Below, piece after piece: positions 9,072-17,425 of a DNA stretch of 64,000 nt (positions are counted from its first letter, which is position 1; the number at the start of each line of letters is the position of its first letter). This stretch comes from Saccharothrix sp. NRRL B-16348 (GTDB lineage Bacteria; Actinomycetota; Actinomycetes; Mycobacteriales; Pseudonocardiaceae), in the NCBI RefSeq assembly GCF_001280085.1, contig NZ_LGED01000091.1:62001-126000 (forward strand). Direction: 5' to 3'. The translations under genes were made by a program, and so were the position numbers. Under the pieces are notes generated by a model. The model made no database searches. It was not told the DNA's origin and saw only the letters and a list, made by a program, of their open reading frames with translations.

Positions 9072-10324
9072 GGCAGCACCCCCTTCGAGTCGAGCGCGTC
9101 CTGGAGCTCGCTGCGCAGCCGTTCGGCCGTGCGCTCCGGGTCGATGCCCCCCGGTGGCGACAGGATCGTGGAGATGACGGTCGAGACGTTCTGGTAGGCG
9201 GGGGTGCGCGGGCGGGCGCTCGCGTTCTTCAGCGTCTCCAGGATCGCTTCCTTCATCGGGTACGGCTCGGCCATCTCCGGGTCGTCGTAGACGGACTCGA
9301 TGGTGGGCGGCACGCCGTCGTTGATGGCGGCGAACTTCTGGTTCTCCGCGCTGCGCAGGCACGAGACGGCGTCGAACGACTCGTCGGGGTGCCGGGAGAA
9401 GGCGCTGACCGCGTAGTTGATGCCGCCGACGGTGACCTCGGCCGGGTCGCCGTCGATCGACGGGTAGGGCGCCCACTTCAGGTTCGGGGCGAGGTCGGGC
9501 ACGGCCTGGGCGGCGGCGTAGATGTACGGCCAGTTCAGCTGGAACGCGGCCTTGCCGTTCTCCATGGCCAGCCGGGCGTCGTCCTCGGCGGCGTTGGAGA
9601 ACGACGGGTCGACGACCTTCGAGGTGGCGAACTGCTTGAGCACTTCGAGCGCCTTGACCGCACCGTCGTCCACGACGGCCTTGGTGCCGCTCTCGTCCAG
9701 GATCTGCCCGCCGGCGGTGTTGACCAGCGTGTTGTAGAGGACGACGAGGCCCTCGTACTGCTTGCCCTGGGCGGCGACCAGGCCCGGGGTCTTGTCGTCG
9801 CCGTCCGCTTCGAGCCGTGCGCCCATCTCGATCATCTCGGACCACGTCTTCGGCGGCGTGGGCACGAGGTCGCCGCGGTACCAGAGGAGTTGGACGTTCG
9901 TGTTGTCCGGCGCCCCGTACAGCCTGCCCGCGTAGCGGGCGGTCTCCAGCGGCGTCTCCAGCGTGCCGTCCTCGACCTGCGCCTTGGCCTGGCCGGTGAA
10001 CTCCTTGATCCAGCCCGCCTTGGCCAGTTCGGCGGTCCACGTGACGTCGAGCGCCAGCACGTCCATGTCGTCGTCGCCCGCGGCGAGCCGGCGGACCATC
10101 TGCTCGCGCTGGCCGTCCGCCTCGCGCGGCAGCTTGTGGTAGACGATCTCGTAGCCGGCGGCCCGGTCGTTGCAGTTGTCGACGATCTGCTGGAAGTTCT
10201 CCTGCGGGTACTTGTAGACGTTGATGGTGATCCCGCCGTCACCCGAACCACAGCCCGCCAGCGCGGACGTCGCGATCAGCGCGGCGCCCCCTGCGGCGGC
10301 CAACCGATGACCCTTGCCCCTCAT
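9068..10324 (-). CDS. lpqY: Trehalose-binding lipoprotein LpqY
   Basis: A 418-residue extracellular solute-binding lipoprotein. I chose ATG 10324 because it is preceded by GGAGGCAGGACCG and gives a clean lipoprotein signal: MRGKGHR, a hydrophobic core, and lipobox LAGC with the lipidated cysteine at 25. The early region ([10 protein letters not shown], then [30 protein letters not shown] and [10 protein letters not shown]) follows the LpqY pattern of mycobacteria as I remember it. The protein captures trehalose released during envelope glycolipid turnover and hands it to SugAB. First gene of the operon, so its 5' region should carry the promoter. Confidence 0.88.
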   Translation of the reverse strand: MRGKGHRLAAAGGAALIATSALAGCGSGDGGITINVYKYPQENFQQIVDNCNDRAAGYEIVYHKLPREADGQREQMVRRLAAGDDDMDVLALDVTWTAELAKAGWIKEFTGQAKAQVEDGTLETPLETARYAGRLYGAPDNTNVQLLWYRGDLVPTPPKTWSEMIEMGARLEADGDDKTPGLVAAQGKQYEGLVVLYNTLVNTAGGQILDESGTKAVVDDGAVKALEVLKQFATSKVVDPSFSNAAEDDARLAMENGKAAFQLNWPYIYAAAQAVPDLAPNLKWAPYPSIDGDPAEVTVGGINYAVSAFSRHPDESFDAVSCLRSAENQKFAAINDGVPPTIESVYDDPEMAEPYPMKEAILETLKNASARPRTPAYQNVSTVISTILSPPGGIDPERTAERLRSELQDALDSKGVLP

Positions 10325-10508
10325 CGGTCCTGCCTCCTTCCCGACAACGGAGGAGCCAGACCGCAGCGCCCGGCACCTCGTCGTGCCCACCGGCCGGCTG
10401 GGGCCGACCGGTGGAACGAACGTGGGCCAGGTGATCAGGTGCCGCGACCACCGGAGCCCGGAACGGCCTTACCCGGTCCGGCGGTGCGGTAAACCTCTGT
10501 CTTCTACG

Positions 10509-11045
10509 TCAGTCCTTGCCGGCCTTGCCCGCGTCGGAGGGGCGCATGGCGAGCTTGGCGAGCAGGTCGCGGCCCCGTTCGGCGGAACGGGGCTGGCAGA
10601 GCACGTCGTAACGGCCCGCGACGAGCTGGCTGGCGCTCTGGAAGTCGCGCTTCCCACGCGCCGAGCCGTAGCCGACGGCGGCGAAGATCAGGCCGAACGC
10701 GATGCCGACCACCAGACCCGCGACGATCGGGCCGAGGCTGGAGCCCGGGGTGGTGTTGAACAGGCTGAGCAGGACGCCGACGAACAGGCCGAACCAGGCC
10801 CCCGACGCCGCGCCGGTGCCGAGCACGCGGCCCCAGGTGAGGCGACCGGTGACCCGTTCGACGAGCATCAGGTCGACACCCACGATCGTGACCTCCTGGA
10901 CGGGGAAGTCGTCGTCGGCGAGGAAGTCGACGGCGCGCTGCGCCTCCTCGTAGGTGCCGTACGAGCCGATGGGCCAACCGGTGGGTGGGGTGGGCAGCCG
11001 GGGAGGCACCCCGGGTCGGTTCTGGCCGGAGAAGGAACTCGTCAC
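10509..11045 (-). CDS. General stress protein 17M-like membrane protein (Rv1234-type)
   Basis: A 178-residue protein; GTG 11045 is favoured because GAAGAGG lies eight bases upstream. An N-terminal soluble part resembles the YflT/17M domain (GSYGTYEEAQRAVDFL, DDDFPVQEVTIVG, then a valine-rich strand, residues 28-60), followed by two glycine-rich membrane helices (about 75-97 and 104-126) and a short C-terminal soluble part (ASQLVAGRYDVLC). It matches the position of Rv1234 next to lpqY. Function is unknown; homologues are often induced by stress. Its promoter lies just left of the palindromic element at 11279-11866. Confidence 0.8.
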   Translation of the reverse strand: MTSSFSGQNRPGVPPRLPTPPTGWPIGSYGTYEEAQRAVDFLADDDFPVQEVTIVGVDLMLVERVTGRLTWGRVLGTGAASGAWFGLFVGVLLSLFNTTPGSSLGPIVAGLVVGIAFGLIFAAVGYGSARGKRDFQSASQLVAGRYDVLCQPRSAERGRDLLAKLAMRPSDAGKAGKD

Positions 11046-11278
11046 GGTGACCACCTCTTCGCGGTGCTGATCTCCCCATCCTGCCAACACCGGGCGGGCG
11101 GCGCGAAACAGGTTGCGGGGAAGGGTGCGAAACGTGACCTGACCGGACCGCCCGGTCGTGGTGCTGACCAGGTCACCCGACCGTGGTACCGACCGGCGGC
11201 GACCCGATGGTGGTCCGATGGTGGTCCGGGCGGGGTCGGTGCGGGGTCGGTGCGCTGCCGTCGGGACTTGACAAGATC

Positions 11279-11866
11279 AAAAGCTTAAAAGCATGTCCTC
11301 GCCGGACGGGCAGATCAGCAGGATGACCCCACTGCCCTGGTTCTGTGCCGGGTCCGTTGTTGGTGCGGGTTTCGTGTCATCCCACCGACCTCCCTCCGGG
11401 CTACCACACGTATCAAGGGGGCAGCCAACAGAAGCACTGGTCAGGCAATGGTGAACAGGCCCCCTTGACACGCGCGGTAGGGCAAAGCCAGGTCGGCGGG
11501 ATGACACGAAGCCCTCCCTCTGTGGGGGAGAAGGGCGTCGGCGGCCGCACCGCGTGTCGGGCCCGGCACCGCGCCCGACCGGCGACCCCCGAACCACTCC
11601 ACTGGCAGCTCTTTGATCAAAAGTAGGGCTTCGTGTCATCCCGCCGACCTGGCGCAGCCCTACCGCACGTGTCAAGGGGGGCGCCTGTCCACCAATGCCT
11701 GACGGCATCGACTGTGGGCTGCGCCCCCCTTGATACGTGTGGTAGCCCTTGTGGAGGTCGGTGGGATGACACGGAGCCCGGACCAACGACGAGACCGGCA
11801 CAGAACCAGGCAGTGGGGTCATCCTGCTGATCTGCCCGTCCGGCGAGGACATGCTTTTAAGCTTTT
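11279..11866. repeat. 588-bp nested inverted-repeat element without a gene
   Basis: This fills most of the 857-bp gene-free gap at 11046-11902. The outer ends are inverted copies beginning AAAAGCTTAAAAGCATG at 11279 and ending at 11866; the first 58 bases match exactly and similarity continues for about 150 bases. Inside are four copies of a roughly 52-bp unit (core CGTGTCATCCC-CCGACCT then CTACC-C-CGT-TCAAGGGGG): forward at 11371-11422, reverse at 11459-11510, forward at 11630-11682, reverse at 11721-11775. Outer copies 1 and 4 resemble each other most, as do inner copies 2 and 3. A non-repeated centre of about 110 bp (11515-11625) separates the halves. No transposase and no clear target duplication. 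Short frames inside are repeat artefacts. Confidence 0.9.
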
Positions 11867-11902
11867 AAAGGGCCGGAAGAAGGCCTACCGCCCCCTCAGC
11901 CG

Positions 11903-13099
11903 TCACCCCCGCGACTGGTAGTCGCGCAACAGCCCCCGACTGATGATGGTCTTCTGGATCTCGCTGGTGCCCTCACCGATCAGCAGGAACGGCGCCTCGC
12001 GCATCAGGCGCTCGATCTCGTACTCCTTGGAGTACCCATAGCCACCATGGATCCGGAACGCCTCCTGCGTCACCTCGGCGCAGTACTCCGACGCGATGAG
12101 CTTGGCCATGCCCGCCTCGACGTCGTTGCGCGCGCCCGAGTCCTTCAGCCGCGCCGCGTTCACCATCATCAGGTGGGCGGCCTCGACCTTGGTCGCCATC
12201 TCGGCCAGCTTGAACGCGATGGCCTGGTGCTCGACGATCGGCTTGCCGAACGTCTTGCGCTGCTGCGCGTACTCGATCGCCAGCTCGAACGACCGCAACG
12301 CGATGCCGCACGCCCGAGCCGCGACGTTGACCCGGCCGACCTCGACGCCGTCCATCATGTGCCGGAACCCGCGCCCGGTCTGGCCGCCCAGCACCTGCTC
12401 GGCCGGGATGCGGAAGCCGTCGAACACCATCTCGGTGGTGTCGACGCCCTTGTAGCCCATCTTGTCGATCTTGCCGGGGATGGTGAGGCCGGGCACGACC
12501 TCGCCGTAGCCCTCGGGCTTCTCCACCAGGAACGTGGTCAGGTTCTGGTGCGCCTTCTCCGCGCCCTCGTCGGTCTTCACCAGCACGGCGGTGAGGTTGG
12601 ACGTGCCGCCGTTGGTCAGCCACATCTTCTGGCCGTTGATGACGAAGTCGTCGCCCTCACGCACGGCCCGCGTGCGGATCGCCGCCACGTCGGAGCCCAA
12701 CTCGGGCTCGGACATGGAGAACGAGCCGCGCACCTCGCCGGTCGCCATCCGCGGCAGGTACTTCCGCTGCTGCTCGGGCGTGCCGTGCTGCTTGAGCATG
12801 TGCGCCACGATGAAGTGCGTGTTGATCACGCCGGACACGGACATCCAGCCGCGCGCGATCTGCTCGACGACCAGGGCGTAGGTCAGCAGCGACTCGCCGA
12901 GCCCGCCGAACTCCTCCGGGATGGTGAGCCCGAACAGGCCCATCTCCTTCATGCCCTCGACGATGTCGGCCGGGTACGTGTCGCCGTGCTCCAGCGCCTG
13001 GGCGTGCGGGATGATCTCCTTGTCCACGAAGGTGCGGACCGTCGACAGGATCTCCTCCTGGACGTCGGTCAGTCCTGCGGTCCGGGCCAGGCGCGCCAT
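11903..13099 (-). CDS. Acyl-CoA dehydrogenase
   Basis: A 398-residue FAD-dependent acyl-CoA dehydrogenase. ATG 13099 is chosen because GAAGGG lies upstream and the protein then begins MARLART, the usual length; the longer frame adds 28 unlikely residues. Typical blocks are MSEPELGSD and LTNGG (FAD and substrate pocket), the helical domain with RQTF-like QQRKTFGKPI near residue 310, RIHGGYGYS, and the C-terminal GEGTSEIQ box. It catalyses alpha-beta dehydrogenation of an acyl-CoA and passes electrons to ETF. The CitE-like lyase at 15105 is on the same strand 2 kb away, but no shared pathway can be proved. Confidence 0.92.
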   Translation of the reverse strand: MARLARTAGLTDVQEEILSTVRTFVDKEIIPHAQALEHGDTYPADIVEGMKEMGLFGLTIPEEFGGLGESLLTYALVVEQIARGWMSVSGVINTHFIVAHMLKQHGTPEQQRKYLPRMATGEVRGSFSMSEPELGSDVAAIRTRAVREGDDFVINGQKMWLTNGGTSNLTAVLVKTDEGAEKAHQNLTTFLVEKPEGYGEVVPGLTIPGKIDKMGYKGVDTTEMVFDGFRIPAEQVLGGQTGRGFRHMMDGVEVGRVNVAARACGIALRSFELAIEYAQQRKTFGKPIVEHQAIAFKLAEMATKVEAAHLMMVNAARLKDSGARNDVEAGMAKLIASEYCAEVTQEAFRIHGGYGYSKEYEIERLMREAPFLLIGEGTSEIQKTIISRGLLRDYQSRG

Positions 13100-13242
13100 C
13101 GCGTTTCCCTTCGTAGCTCTCGGGTTACCGGCGAGTATGGCGGGGTTAACGCACGTTCGCGCGACAAAGGTGCTCATCGCCACGCGCTGAACCGAAACAG
13201 CGGGTTAGCCTGTGCGCCCGCACGAATCGCAGGGGGATCCAC

Positions 13243-13545
13243 ATGTCGCAGCCGTACCAGCCGCAACCGGGCTACTACCCGCCGCCGGCCACGCAGACCA
13301 ACGGGATGGCGATCGCCGCGCTGATCACGGCGTTCCTGTTCTCGCCGGCGGGCATCGTGCTGGGCATCGTGGCGCGCAAGCAGATCCGGCGGACCGGTGA
13401 GCAGGGCTGGGGCATGGCGACGGCCGGCCTCATCATCGGCGTGGTGCTGACCGTGCTGTGGGTGCTGGCGGTCGTGCTGTGGGTCGTGCTGGTGGTGTGG
13501 CTGTACCGCGAGGTCGGGAACCTGCCGACCCCGACGCCGCGCTGA
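13243..13545 (+). CDS. DUF4190 small membrane protein
   Basis: A 100-residue protein from ATG 13243, with GGGGGA-type ribosome-binding sequence upstream (AGGGGGATCCAC). The N-terminus is a short Pro/Gln/Tyr-rich cytoplasmic tail (QPYQPQPGYYPPP), followed by the DUF4190 hairpin: helix 1 around residues 22-45, a basic turn (ARKQIRR), GWGMATAG, then helix 2 to about residue 85 and a proline-rich end. Such proteins are common, often multiple per actinobacterial genome, and of unknown role. It is divergent from the acyl-CoA dehydrogenase. Confidence 0.85.
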   Translation: MSQPYQPQPGYYPPPATQTNGMAIAALITAFLFSPAGIVLGIVARKQIRRTGEQGWGMATAGLIIGVVLTVLWVLAVVLWVVLVVWLYREVGNLPTPTPR

Positions 13546-13552
13546 CCACTGG

Positions 13553-13816
13553 TCAGGCCCGGGTCAACTCCAACGACCCGCCGCAGTGGCGGCACACCTC
13601 GGCGAACACGTGGACGTCGTGCGAGCAGGCCGGGCAGGGCCGGAAGCTGCGCTCGAGCAGGTCGTCACGGCGACGGCGGAACAACGGCCTGCGCGGGGTT
13701 CGATGTCTGGACACGACGACCACCATGCACAGGCAGCACCCCATGATCGCCAATCCGCACCACGCGTTGTGGCCATGCTCACCGGTGGGGTCAGCGTTCC
13801 GTGCGCGTCCGGTCAC
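13553..13816 (-). CDS. Membrane-anchored double-CxxC zinc-ribbon protein
   Basis: An 87-residue protein if started at GTG 13816, which overlaps the TGA of the DUF4276 remnant as GTGA. One hydrophobic segment rich in cysteine (GLAIMGCCLCMVVVV, about residues 21-35) is followed by a very basic linker (RRRR) and a C-terminal zinc ribbon, CPACSHDVHVFAEVCRHCGG, with two CxxC pairs spaced for one Zn2+. Rubredoxin-like or RanBP2-like knuckles of this kind bind nucleic acid or protein. No named family recognised. It converges on the DUF4190 gene with an 8-base gap. Confidence 0.6.
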   Translation of the reverse strand: MTGRARNADPTGEHGHNAWCGLAIMGCCLCMVVVVSRHRTPRRPLFRRRRDDLLERSFRPCPACSHDVHVFAEVCRHCGGSLELTRA

Positions 13817-14040
13817 TGTTCGAACGTGCGCAGCCAGCCGTCGAGGTGCGGACACCCGGCGCGCAGGCGTGCCAGGCCCAGCCCCTGGATCGCCAGCGGC
13901 CCGTCGACCGTCTTGACGTAGCCGGGGCAGTAGTCGAGCAGCCGCTTCGACGGCGCGGTAGCGGGCCCGTCGTTGACCACCTCGGCTCCTCCGGCGACCC
14001 GGACGTCCTCACGCAGCCGGTCGGCGAGTCCGGTGCGAGT
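13813..14040 (-). pseudogene. DUF4276 gene remnant (C-terminal 75 codons only)
   Basis: Reading from 14040 in the frame that ends at TGA 13815-13813 gives 75 residues that look like the conserved C-terminal third of DUF4276 proteins: NDGPATAPSKRLL, CPGYVKTVDGPLA, then IQGLGLARLRAGCPHLDGWL. Complete family members are about 200-230 residues and start with a Toprim-like acidic domain (VEGQTE), which is absent. The fragment joins directly, in another frame, to the end of the AAA ATPase gene, so an internal deletion appears to have fused the two neighbours. No start codon of its own can be defended. Almost certainly non-functional. Confidence 0.7.
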
Positions 14041-15061
14041 ACTCCTCGAGCCACGCGCCGAGCCGTTCGCGGTCGGGACGGGTGAACGTGGAAGCGCCGT
14101 CGACCCGCTCGACCACGATCAGGTCGTCCAGCTCGAACTGGTTCACCAGGGTGACCGACTGCGTGGCGACGAGAACCTGGCTGCGCGTCGACGCCTGCCG
14201 AAGGAGCCCGGCCAACTGGACGACGGCGTAGGGGTGCAGCCCCAGTTCCGGCTCGTCCAAGACCACGAGCGAGGGCAGCCGAGGGTGCAGGAGCAGAGTC
14301 GCCAGGCAGATGAACCGAAGTGTGCCGTCCGACATCTGGTCGGCCGAGAACACGGCATCGGAGTCCTGTTGCCGCCAACGCAACCGCAGCCGGTCGCCCT
14401 TCTCCGGTTGAAGCACGAAGTCCCGGAAGAAGGGCGCGACCTGCCGGACCGCGCCCACGATCCGCCGGTAAGCCGACTGGTCGGCCTGGTCGTCGCTGTC
14501 GGAGAGCGTCAGCAGGACAGACGCGAGATTGCCCGCGTCGCTGCGCAGCAACAGGTTGTCCGCCGTGGCCACCAACTGCTTGACCGGGGCGTTCCGGCTG
14601 GTGTCGTGGAAGTGGTAGACGCGGCAACCGCGCAGCATTTCGATCATGCCCGATGCGGCCGCGTTGACGCCGGTGCGAGCAGTCTCGTGGAGCCGCGTCT
14701 CCCGGTTCCCCCGACCGATCTCGACCGGGACCGACCAGCCGACCGACTCGTGGGCGAAGATGAATTCATCGTTGCCGGCCGGCTCCAGCACGGCTTCGTA
14801 CTCGCCGGATGACGCGACGATCTTCGTGCGAAGGTGGGCGGCATCGGTGTGGCGCAGCGCCGAAGCCCCGCCGTTCAGGCCGACGAAGTAGCGCAGGTCT
14901 TCCTCGACCAGGCGACCGAGCAGTTCGAACACGCGGATGAAGTTGCTCTTGCCCGCGCCGTTCGCGCCGATCAGGACGTTCAGCCGGCCGAGGTCGACCC
15001 GCGCCGAGCGGATCGAGGCGTACCCCTCCACCTCGATCGACTTCAGCTCCCGGTCGGCCAC
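14009..15061 (-). CDS. AAA ATPase (AAA_21/RecF-like), C-terminus lost by deletion
   Basis: A 350-residue ATPase from GTG 15061. Walker A GANGAGKSN is at residues 32-40, the ABC-like signature reads QMSDGTLRF, Walker B VVLDEPELGLHP follows, and a switch block ATQSVTLVNQF comes later. This is the SMC/RecF-type AAA family often paired with a DUF4276 partner. The family normally continues past WLEEYS with a short conserved tail; here it switches to HRTRRPAA and stops, exactly where the DUF4276 remnant begins in another frame. The catalytic core is intact, so an active ATPase is possible, but the effector partner is gone. Probably a decayed defence-type module (inference). Confidence 0.85.
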   Translation of the reverse strand: MADRELKSIEVEGYASIRSARVDLGRLNVLIGANGAGKSNFIRVFELLGRLVEEDLRYFVGLNGGASALRHTDAAHLRTKIVASSGEYEAVLEPAGNDEFIFAHESVGWSVPVEIGRGNRETRLHETARTGVNAAASGMIEMLRGCRVYHFHDTSRNAPVKQLVATADNLLLRSDAGNLASVLLTLSDSDDQADQSAYRRIVGAVRQVAPFFRDFVLQPEKGDRLRLRWRQQDSDAVFSADQMSDGTLRFICLATLLLHPRLPSLVVLDEPELGLHPYAVVQLAGLLRQASTRSQVLVATQSVTLVNQFELDDLIVVERVDGASTFTRPDRERLGAWLEEYSHRTRRPAA

Positions 15062-15104
15062 GCGATCACTCTACGACCACGCGCCGACCGGGAACGGCGA
15101 CAGC

Positions 15105-16064
15105 TCAGTCCTCCGGCGGCGACCACACGTTCGTGCGCGCCATGCCCGCGGCACGGCCCTTGGACGAGATGACCAGCGCCATCTTGCGCGAGGCCTCGTC
15201 GATCATCTCGTCGCCGAGCATCACGGCGCCACGCTTGCCGCCCTGCTCGGACGTGAAGTAGTCGTACGCGTCGAGGATGTTCTCGGCGTGGTCGTAGTCC
15301 TCCTGCTTCGGGCTGTACACCTCGTTCGCCGCGTCGATCTGGCCCGGGTGCAGGACCCACTTGCCGTCGAAGCCGAGGGCGGCCGAACGACCCGCCACGC
15401 GGCGGAAGCCGTCGACGTCCCGGATCTGCAGGTACGGCCCGTCGATGGCCTGCTTGTCGTGCGCGCGGGCGGCCATGAGGATCTGCATCAGGATGTAGTG
15501 GTAGGCGTCGCCCACGTCGTAGCCGGGCGGCTGCTCGCCGACGACCAGCGACTTCATGTTGATCGACGCCATGAAGTCGGCCGGGCCGAAGATGATCGTC
15601 TCCACCCGCGGCGAGGCCGTCGCGATGGCGTTGACGTTGATCAGGCCCAGCGCGTTCTCGATCTGCGCCTCGATGCCGATCCGCCCGACCTCGTAGCCCA
15701 TGGTCTTCTCGATCTGGGTGAGCAGCAGGTCCAGCGCGTGCACCTGCTCCGCGGTCTGCACCTTGGGCAGCATGATGCAGTCCAGGTTGGCGCCCGCGCC
15801 CTCGACGACCTCGGTGACGTCGCGGTACGTCCACTCGGTGGTCCAGTCGTTCACCCGGACCACCCGCGCGCGGGAGCCCCAGCCGCCCTCGTTCAGCGAC
15901 GCCACGATGGTCTTGCGCGCGTCCGGCTTGGCCAGCGGCGCGCACGCGTCCTCCAGGTCGAGGAACACCTGGTCCGCGGGCAGCGTGCGAGCCTTGTCGA
16001 TCATCTTCTGGCTCGAGCCGGGCACGGCCAGACACGAGCGACGGGGACGCTGCTGGTCGACCAC
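15105..16064 (-). CDS. HpcH/HpaI-CitE family CoA-ester lyase
   Basis: A 319-residue protein beginning at GTG 16064 behind AGGAGGT nine bases upstream. TIM-barrel CitE features: LAVPGSSQKMIDKA near the start, FLDLEDAC with the metal-binding acidic pair, LPKVQTAEQV, IEAQIENALGLIN, and the HPGQI motif near residue 240. In actinomycetes such enzymes act as L-malyl-CoA/beta-methylmalyl-CoA or citramalyl-CoA lyases. With an acyl-CoA dehydrogenase nearby, an ethylmalonyl-CoA-type role is possible, but crotonyl-CoA reductase and mutase genes are not in the window. Standalone transcription unit, convergent with nothing close. Confidence 0.85.
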   Translation of the reverse strand: MVDQQRPRRSCLAVPGSSQKMIDKARTLPADQVFLDLEDACAPLAKPDARKTIVASLNEGGWGSRARVVRVNDWTTEWTYRDVTEVVEGAGANLDCIMLPKVQTAEQVHALDLLLTQIEKTMGYEVGRIGIEAQIENALGLINVNAIATASPRVETIIFGPADFMASINMKSLVVGEQPPGYDVGDAYHYILMQILMAARAHDKQAIDGPYLQIRDVDGFRRVAGRSAALGFDGKWVLHPGQIDAANEVYSPKQEDYDHAENILDAYDYFTSEQGGKRGAVMLGDEMIDEASRKMALVISSKGRAAGMARTNVWSPPED

Positions 16065-16178
16065 TGTGGGTACCTCCTCGTACCGGCCGGTAACTCCTGT
16101 TGTGCGAAGGGTGGCACGCACGCCTGGCGCCCGCTATTTCGTGAGTCACGACTCACAGGCCCGTGGCAGGCTGAACCG

Positions 16179-16514
16179 GTGGAGATCGAGCAGGTGCTGG
16201 ACAACGCGCTGCGCAAGGCCGCCGCGGTGTGGATCCGACCGGACGGCCACGAGCCGCGACTGGTGTGGGCGCTGTGGCGCGACGGGACGCTCCTGGTGGT
16301 GGTCGGCGGCACGGAGCAGGAGGTGCCGGGCCTGGCCGACGGCGTCACGTGCACCGTCACCGTCCGCTCCCCCACCACGCACTCCCACCTGGTCGACGCC
16401 GCCGCGACCGCCCACCTGACCGAGCCGGACGACGACACCGCGGCGGCGCTGCGGGCCGCCCGGCTCAACAGCAGGCCGCAGTGGGACTCGGTCTACCGCT
16501 TGGAGCTCGCGTGA
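16179..16514 (+). CDS. Conserved-type small protein upstream of an APH-type kinase
   Basis: A 111-residue protein from GTG 16179 (VEIEQVLDNALRKAAAVWIRP). It is compact and beta-rich, with no signal or membrane segment; the block LVWALWRDGTLLVVVGGTEQEVPGL looks like a small beta-sheet domain and the C-terminus is Arg/Leu rich. The next gene starts inside its stop codon (GTGA), so the two are translationally coupled and probably functionally linked. I do not recognise a family. The long upstream part of this open frame is antisense to the CitE gene and is not coding. Confidence 0.65.
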   Translation: MEIEQVLDNALRKAAAVWIRPDGHEPRLVWALWRDGTLLVVVGGTEQEVPGLADGVTCTVTVRSPTTHSHLVDAAATAHLTEPDDDTAAALRAARLNSRPQWDSVYRLELA

Positions 16515-17368
16515 TCACCGTCCCGGACGACTTCGGCCGGATCCTCGGCGAGGAATCGCGGGAGTGGCGCGCGAACCTGCCCACCCTGGCCACGAAGTTC
16601 TGCGCCCGCTGGCGGCTCACCCCGGACGGCTCGCTGCTCACCGGCCACACCGCCGTGGTCCTGCCGGTGCGCCGCGCCGACGGCCACCCGGCCGTGCTCA
16701 AGCTGACCTGGCTGGACGACGAGAACCGGCAGGAGCCGATGGCGCTGCGGGCCTGGCGCGGCCAAGGCGTGGTGGACCTGCTCGACCACGACGACGAGCA
16801 GGGCGCGCTGCTCCTGGAACGCCTGGACCACACCCGGTCGCTGGGCGACGCACCGATCGAGGAGGCGCTGGCCGTCACCGGCGGGCTGCTGCGCAGGCTG
16901 CGCACCCCCGCCGGACCGGAGTTCCGCCGCCACGAGTTCCCGGACCTGACCGAGCGGAACGCCGACCGGGGCGGACCGCTGCCCGTCGACCTCGTCCGCC
17001 ACGCCGACGTGCTCGGCGCGGAGCTCACCGCGACCGCCGGGACCACGCTCGTCAACCAGGACCTGCACTACGAGAACGTGCTGCGCGGCGACCGGGAGCC
17101 GTGGGTGCTGATCGACCCGAAACCGCTGTCCGGCGACCGCGAGATCGGCGTGATCCCGTTGCTGTGGAACAGGTTCGGCGAGCTGGACGGCGAACGCGGG
17201 CTGCGCGACCGGTTCGCCGCGCTGTGCGACATCGGCGAACTGGACGCCGACCGGGCCCGCGCCTGGACGTTCTGCCGCGCCGTCGACACCTGGCTGTGGT
17301 GCCTGGACGAGGAGTTGGACGAGATGGCGACCGTGGTCGAGGCGATCGCGCGCACCTTCCGCCCGTGA
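16511..17368 (+). CDS. Aminoglycoside/hydroxyurea antibiotic kinase-like protein (APH(6) family)
   Basis: A 285-residue kinase of the streptomycin 6-phosphotransferase/hydroxyurea kinase type, from GTG 16511. N-lobe: TAVVLPVRRADGHPAVLKLTW with the ATP-binding lysine. C-lobe: the catalytic loop NQDLHYENVL, where Asp and Asn of the Brenner motif are kept, and metal-binding Asp in VLIDPKPLSGD. The GDREIGVIPLLWNRF region is typical. It phosphorylates a hydroxyl or hydroxamate group of a small molecule; in a soil actinomycete this may be self-resistance or metabolite repair. Coupled to the upstream 111-residue protein. No biosynthetic cluster adjoins it. Confidence 0.85.
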   Translation: MITVPDDFGRILGEESREWRANLPTLATKFCARWRLTPDGSLLTGHTAVVLPVRRADGHPAVLKLTWLDDENRQEPMALRAWRGQGVVDLLDHDDEQGALLLERLDHTRSLGDAPIEEALAVTGGLLRRLRTPAGPEFRRHEFPDLTERNADRGGPLPVDLVRHADVLGAELTATAGTTLVNQDLHYENVLRGDREPWVLIDPKPLSGDREIGVIPLLWNRFGELDGERGLRDRFAALCDIGELDADRARAWTFCRAVDTWLWCLDEELDEMATVVEAIARTFRP

Positions 17369-17425
17369 CCGCGCCGTCCACAGTGGAACGCAGCGGCGGC
17401 GCACCGGGCGGACTAACCTGATCAC

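Noticed and set aside
11277..11852. A 191-residue open frame on the minus strand
   Set aside because: It lies fully inside the palindromic element; its two halves are translations of the inverted repeats and match no protein logic.
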